Shown here: in pieces, positions 58,691 through 64,000 of the stretch | Layout: each line of letters opens with the position of its first letter | Numbering within the stretch: position 1 is the stretch's first letter | Origin: Liolophura sinensis | Taxonomy: Eukaryota > Mollusca > Polyplacophora > Chitonida > Chitonidae | Assembly (NCBI RefSeq): GCF_032854445.1 | Contig: NC_088304.1 | Coordinates: forward strand, 31,069,732 to 31,133,731 | Direction: 5' to 3' | DNA length: 64,000 nt | Notes under the pieces: generated by a model | The model's database searches: none | What the model saw: the letters and a program-made list of their open reading frames with translations, nothing else | Told to the model about the DNA's origin: nothing | Position numbers and translations under genes: made by a program

Positions 58691-59796
58691 AAAGTTTCTG
58701 GCACAAAAGTAAGAAAGACTATTGAGCATTTACATGAACAGAATAAAACCCGAGCTGAGCTAAATACTTAAGAGAGCATTTCACCGGTAACCTGTGATCA
58801 TTTGCCAGCTATCACACTGTCGTCGATGCTCTGGTCTTATTCTGTATGTTCAACACATATGTACTCTTACAATTCTTTTGCATATATCTATAAGTATAGA
58901 GAAGAGAAATCAAAACGGTTTCTGCTATGTAACAGGACTCTCTTGTGGGCGTGGTTAACTGTCCACTGGCCACCCATCAGTCATTCATTACCAAACGTTT
59001 TTACTCTCCACGTCGACAGTTTGGTGACCTATTCACGAGGCGTTGTTCGCTTACACAAAGGCGTGATCAATTTTTATGGATGGCGGAAAGCGGACTATCA
59101 CATAGTGAGAGGTTGTCGCGTGACGTGAGACGGTTTTGGTAGCGAGTATGACTAATTTTGTAGCTAATTGAATTTACGCAACTTACAATAAACAGAAAGC
59201 AGTGATAAGAGATAATCCTATATAAGCTCTGATCTAGCGGAGATTTCAGTTCCGAGTTATTTAAGTGTATACACATTTATACTTTTATTTTGTGTGTTTT
59301 TTCGTTTTGTTTTTTTTTTTGGTTCTTTTTTTTTATTATTTATTTTTTTTGTCGATAAAAATAATCACATGTAAAATATACAGTTCCGAATAACAAAACA
59401 AAAATGCACAACAAACAATACAAAAGAAGAAAAGCACATAGCTCTTGTTACCGATGATAGCAATATCCACAGCTTGTATCTCGGACTCATAAATACAACA
59501 ACGACGCAAAAGCACTATCCCCGATTTCAGATTTCTTTTTCTGAAGTATGAGATGTACTTACATTCATCTGATTCATCTTAAACAATGCAATACTGCATT
59601 TGGAGACAAAAATATACCTTTACCACGGGGTAATTATTATTCAGTGAACATATAGTTCAGTTTACTTTAGATGGAATATAACAAGATACTAGCGCAGCTT
59701 AACTTAGTGCAAACGTACGGTAGCTGAGCAACAAGTTTTCTAAGCGAGGAAATGACCTTAATAAACACGATCATGCATCATGGATGTCACGAACGA
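58691..59796. other. Intergenic; partial repeat and T-rich tract
   Basis: 58793-58850 resembles 57528-57590. A T-rich, nearly homopolymeric tract lies at 59282-59352. Open frames here show no family signature. Confidence 0.4.
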
Positions 59797-62017
59797 TCAG
59801 CCTTGAACTGCCACCAAGGAAAGCCAAATAAAGAGAATGATACTGAATTGGAACATCTGTAAATGGGTGTGGGCAGAATTTACGGCAAGCGGAATTGTTG
59901 TGTTGTTTCCGTTGCAGGTCATTTCCGCACAAGGGGAATCTGTCTGAATTTCTTCAGTCCTGAGACTAGCTTTTGGTTGAGAGCCAAGAACATGAACATC
60001 TTGACAACAACTGACGTGCACGAGGTTGTCAACGTCCGACTCGAAATTCATGGAAAGCACCAGTTGATCAATGGCCGGGATGTTTCCAACGAGTATGTCG
60101 TCTTCTATCACAAGGGTGATTTTCGTTTCTTTTAGGTCCTCAAGTTCGTATTTTTTCGGGATCTCAAGACGTACAGTGTGATTGTATTGCTTTAGTTTTG
60201 CTTTGATAAATGCAATGATTGGCGACTGTACCCACCTTGAGTTTAAATCAATTATAGCCTGTCTATCCAAGGAAGAGATGTTAGCGGCAAGGGTATACGA
60301 GACGACAGCAAAGAAAGCTTGGGAATATCCACGTATCCGGGTTACTTCTGGCACACATCCTGCTTCTGGACAAGCCTTACGCTTCTGTCAAGTAAGCAAA
60401 GATTTGAAGTCCGACTAGTAGCGTTACAGCCTTAACATGACTATAAAGTATATAGTTATAGTTATATAACTATAACTGAAATGTTCTTATTAATGATCTG
60501 TCAAAATAAGTGTAGAACTAAAGCTTACTGTCAACTAAATTGCTAAATAACTGCAACATGAGATAAAACCTTTAGTGCCATGATGTTTAAAAGGCTTTCT
60601 ACAGTACAATGACAAAAAAGATGGACAAAGTAGGTCTATACAAACACATCTGGACCAGCAACAAAGGTCTACTTACTTGATCTAATCTCATGTTCAGCAG
60701 AAGTGACATTGGGTATTGGCGTCGACGAACTATTTGTGATGGATTTAGATCCTCGATTGACAGCCCCGTGGCACACTGAAAGCAGTGGACGTTCCTGTAC
60801 ATGGAGCCCTTGATCAGAACAGGGTTATAGTAGGCGCTACACATCTTGGACAAGGTCTCTGTAGTAAACTCAGAATTACATTTGTCCACAGCAAAGGAGC
60901 AGTGGGAAGGCTCAAAGCCCGTTTGCGGGGACAGAACAAACTGTTGACCACGAAGATAAAGCAGACGACCTGCGCTGTTGTTCAGTTTCTCGAAAGTATT
61001 TGCATAGAAAAAATAATACGGCATGGCTGACTGAAAAGTGACTTCCCACAAAGAGTATTCCGACAGACCGTTGCATTGGAGACAATATATGTTTCTGTAT
61101 GAAAGGAGCGTGTTCGTTGAATAGCAGGGGATATAAGTCTTGAGATCGTTCGCAGCTGGATTTTCGCACAGATCACGCACAGCCTTATCTGTCCAGTTAT
61201 CAGAACATTGGTTGATGAGGCGACTTGGCGAAGACAGAGTCCATTTTTCGTTAATGTCCGAGTAACACGAGTACCTCTGTGTGTCAGATTCTATGACAGT
61301 TTCAATGAAATCATTGTCGAAGCAGCAATTGTCAACAACAGTACAGGAGGCAGAACATCCGCAGAGTCTCTCTCCCTTTTCCGAGCAGTTTGTGACGAAT
61401 TTTTCGTAAGAACCGACAGCACCACTCGACCTTAGTTCCTGCATAATTAAAACATCGTTGACGACGCCGTGCGTTGTATAAAGTGAGAAATTCTGATCTT
61501 GTTCTGTTACAGTGTTGGAGGGAGTTGACTTTGGAATTCCAGCAGATAAAGCCAGAGTATCGTATTGGATGTTCTGAGACATAGTCGACATTTGCCAAAC
61601 CTTTCCTTGCGCTTCTGTGGCCACCACTGGGTTCTGTTGTTCATTGGCAGTGGTTTCCCCTGTTTCCCGTGTGTGTTTCTCGCCCTTCTGCACACTGACT
61701 GGTGAGCTGGCCGTTTTTGTGTCCTGAATGGTCTGGAAGGCCGACAAACTTGCAACAGAAGTTGCAAAACCCTCGCCTGCTTCCAACACTGGTGAAACTG
61801 TTGTCTCTGCATAAACGCTATCGTTTTTCCACTCGTGAACGTCTGTAGCCCTGCCAGCGACCAGCGTTCCGCTTGCCTCGCTTTTATGACAGCAAGAGAA
61901 AGACAGGTTGACAGCGAAGGCCACCCAGAATCTGAAGATGAGACGCATCCTGAGGCTGCCGTAAACTATCAGTGGTTTGGGTGAAAAGCGTATTTTATCA
62001 CCGTGGAGATCCTCCAT
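59797..62017 (-). CDS. Secreted or GPI-anchored protein with somatomedin-B-like domain (two exons)
   Basis: Exon 1 is 62017-60677 and exon 2 is 60384-59797, joined in phase 0 by a 292-bp intron (donor GTAAGT, acceptor TTGACAG); the total is 642 codons. The start may be ATG 62017, or Met24 (ATG 61948-61946), which directly opens a typical signal peptide (MRLIFRFWVAFAVNLSF). Residues 50-200 are Ser/Thr-rich and probably glycosylated. C211-C232 (CSEKGERLCGCSASC...NCC) resembles a somatomedin-B module. Two related cysteine segments follow, with YRNIYCLQC (307-315) and YRNVHCFQC (407-415). Exon 2 adds ACPEAGC and ends in a hydrophobic tail (FQFSIILFIWLSLVAVQG) preceded by small residues, as in GPI signals. 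The layout resembles ectodomains of mollusc family-B/Methuselah-like receptors, but no seven-helix region follows. Role unknown; extracellular binding is inferred. An alternative is that a further exon replaces the tail. Confidence 0.72.
60454..60477. repeat. Perfect 24-bp palindrome in intron
   Basis: AGTTATAGTTAT followed by ATAACTATAACT. It sits in the intron of the somatomedin-B-like gene. Confidence 0.8.
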
Positions 62018-62329
62018 AACTTAGTCGCTACGTTGTTAAGAAGTGGGTGAACATTGGTGGTTGGAATATTAATTAACACTTTACGCAAGGGCTTATCTCT
62101 AATGAGGACATGCTTATTGAAAGCTGGACTTGTTGTTCTAATGGGAAAATAGTGCTGTAAAAGGTGCTCATTGGCTTGATAGACAAGATAAGTCACGAGG
62201 TGTGTTGGGTACTTTGGCGGAAGGCTGACTTTTAAGCATCTATATCTTAAGAGTTATCTGGTCAACAGGTCACAATGTGTTTCCTGTAAAGAGGCTATCC
62301 CGTCTATGTTCCCAAATGTCTGTGGAGTG
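62018..62329. other. Upstream region of the minus-strand gene
   Basis: Presumed 5' UTR and promoter of the ectodomain gene. No clear TATA box or initiator could be fixed. Confidence 0.35.
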
Positions 62330-62481
62330 CCTCAGGGAAAGTCTGGCATCAACCTGCGGATGGTCGTGGGTTTCCCCAGGCACTGCCTGGTTTCCTCCCA
62401 ACATAATGCTGGCCGCCGTCGTATAAGTGAAACATTCTTGAGTACAGCGTAAAACACCAGTGAAATAAACAAATAAATAAA
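62330..62481 (+). mobile_element. 5'-truncated SINE
   Basis: Begins in the body (CAACCTGCGGATGGTCGTGG), continues through CATAATGCTGGCCGCCGTCG and GTGAAACATTCTTGAGTACA, and ends AATAAACAAATAAATAAA. The tRNA head is replaced by unrelated sequence. Confidence 0.8.
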
Positions 62482-62715
62482 GTCCGTAGACCATTTACAA
62501 GAACTAACCTCTCCCTCTACTCCATCCATTCGAAAGGTCCTCGAGAATGGAACAAAATTCTCTAGAATCTCAAAACTATCAACTATTTCTCTTTATTTAA
62601 AAATAAATTAATGGATCATCTCATGAGTATTATGGAATGAGATCTCTAGTAACAAACTGACTTATATCGCATCACCATCAGACATCCTTGTATCTTGTCA
62701 TATCGGTACATACGT
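62482..62715. other. Spacer between two SINE copies
   Basis: No feature. Confidence 0.35.
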
Positions 62716-62893
62716 TTGATTTATTTATTTATTTATTTGATTGGTGTTTTACACCGTACACAAAAATATTTCACGTATACGACAGTGGCCAGCATTATGG
62801 TAGGAGGAATCCAGGCCGAGCTCAGGGGAAACCCACGACCATCTGCAGGTTGATGCCACACCTACGCACGTACGGCTGGAGAGGAAGTCAGCA
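62716..62893 (-). mobile_element. SINE, inverted, head truncated
   Basis: TTATTTATTTATTTATTTGA tail, TTGGTGTTTTACACCGTACA, GGCCAGCATTATGGTAGGAG and ACGTACGGCTGGAGAGGAAG. It stops at AAGTCAGCACTC, where repeat X copy B begins directly, so one inserted into or next to the other. Confidence 0.8.
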
Positions 62894-62895
62894 CT

Positions 62896-63255
62896 CAACA
62901 TTGTGCCTTACAGATTCTGTCATAGTTTTATTGCACAATGGAGTCAACAGTTCCCTGCAGTTATAAATTAATTAGATTTGCGAGGCGTTTCACCAGTTCT
63001 TCAATCTTTGTATTCATTACGTGGTTGGTTTATGCTCACGACTTAAGAGATGACATATCTACATTCCCGTGAGGCATACCCGGGGTATAAGTCTCTGCAC
63101 AGCTGATCACTTGTCATCTGCTCTGAGGGTTCGTCAGCGACCCACTAGGTGACCGGCCTAAGCTCCAATTGACTGGACAGAGTTCTGTCACATATTTGAG
63201 GTGTTTAACTTTATGTATTTGCCTCCCGTAGAACACTGATTACAACTCACTAGGC
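62896..63255 (+). repeat. Dispersed repeat X, copy B (contiguous)
   Basis: Both segments seen apart in copy A are adjacent here: CATTGTGCCTTACAGATTCT to ATTAATTAGATTTGCG, then AGGCGTTTCACCAGTTCTTC, TATGCTCACGAC, ATACCCGGGGTATAAGTCTC and CACTGATTACAACTCACTAG. No terminal repeats or coding capacity identified. Confidence 0.65.
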
Positions 63256-64000
63256 AGTGAAATGAAAAACCGTGGGCAGAAGTTCGCTTTCATATACGTT
63301 GATTCTGAGGACCGATATCATATGTACCAAATGCACTTCACAAAAATGAAACCCGCGGAAACAAACAATCAACTTATATTAATATTTCCGATTAGTCTGT
63401 TATTCATGTCTTTGTGCATTTATTTTATTTATTTATTTATTGTTTTACCTGTTTGTCTACTTTCATATTTACGCATTTATGTGTGTTTGTATGGAGTGTA
63501 TGGATGCAGATGTCAATGAGAATGTATCTATTTGGTCTTTGTACATGTTAAAGAGAGGACCTGGTACGGTCAAGCGAAGAGTCGGACCGAGAGAGGTGCG
63601 ACAAGAAAGTGTGAATTTCCAAATCCCAGTAAAATTCTGAAAATTTCCAATTCAGAAGTACAAAACTTGGTCGAAGCGCCCATAACAGTTATATGACCAT
63701 AAAAGAGATGGTTGCTTGGTAATAACCCGCCAAAAATGCTCTCTCGATCAAAAACTTGAATTTTTCATGCAAACGGGGTACTACAGTTTTAATTTACAGT
63801 ATGAAGATCAAGGTTAACCAGAAACATATCTTTAATGAAACGTTCATGTATGTGTTTCTAGGTGCTGTCAAAGTTTCGTTTTAGTTAACGTTTGTCTTCA
63901 TATGTAAAATATAAACTTTATAATGTGATCTGATTTGTCATATTTTGGCAAGTTTAAAATTCGTATTTCTGCCAAAGTCATTTTAGGCATCCTTCATAGT
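63256..64000. other. Intergenic to window end
   Basis: Short open frames without signature, and a TTTATTTATTTATTTATTG run at 63420-63442 that may be a residual SINE tail. Nothing else seen. Confidence 0.4.

Noticed and set aside
59797-60354. Independent gene beginning inside this stretch
   Set aside because: There is no ATG in a suitable place. A TTGACAG acceptor at 60385 and a matching phase-0 donor at 60676 make it exon 2 of the gene that starts at 62017.

Overview
The window is eukaryotic nuclear DNA from an invertebrate, most likely a mollusc (bivalve-like). The reasons are AT-rich introns and spacers, many copies of a tRNA-derived SINE with a TAAATAAA tail of a type common in molluscs and related lophotrochozoans, Tc1, Ty3/gypsy and Tx1-like elements, and a cysteine-rich receptor-type ectodomain gene of a kind frequent in bivalves. 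The species cannot be fixed from the sequence.

The dominant structure is a long tandem array of roughly 882-bp units, each carrying one tRNA-Arg(ACG) gene. It occupies about 5.97-7.87 kb and 18.27-49.94 kb and holds 36 full-length or near full-length copies or relics plus one 12-nt fragment. Twenty-three copies are identical over all 73 nt. The core (18.3-39.2 kb) has 23 tRNA genes at a very regular 879-884 bp spacing. The left edge and the right 10.7 kb are older, diverged units with mutated tRNAs, deletions and units that have lost the tRNA. Mosaic spacer variants, an almost perfect 8-unit displacement duplication and exchange tracts between core and flank show concerted evolution in progress.

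The array is interrupted at 7,866-18,273 by a decayed Tx1/L1-like LINE ending in poly-A. That LINE is itself split by a complete Ty3/gypsy LTR retrotransposon on the minus strand (8,279-13,537; 186-bp LTRs, 5-bp GTGAG target duplication, primer-binding site resembling tRNA-Leu). Both elements carry disabling mutations.

Left of the array (1-5.96 kb) there is no recognisable gene: two related TA-flanked MITEs, a foldback hairpin, SINE copies and G-runs. Right of the array lie a voltage-gated potassium channel pseudogene (50.4-53.55 kb) with SINEs in its intron; a complete Tc1 transposon (53.74-55.40 kb) with one nonsense codon; a SINE with clear 13-bp target duplications; intergenic DNA with a dispersed repeat family; and a two-exon minus-strand gene (59.8-62.0 kb) predicted to encode a secreted or GPI-anchored protein with a somatomedin-B-like domain. 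The last is the only apparently intact protein-coding host gene.

The most notable feature is the tRNA-Arg array together with the LINE embedded in it, which may be a Tx1-clade element that prefers tRNA gene arrays.
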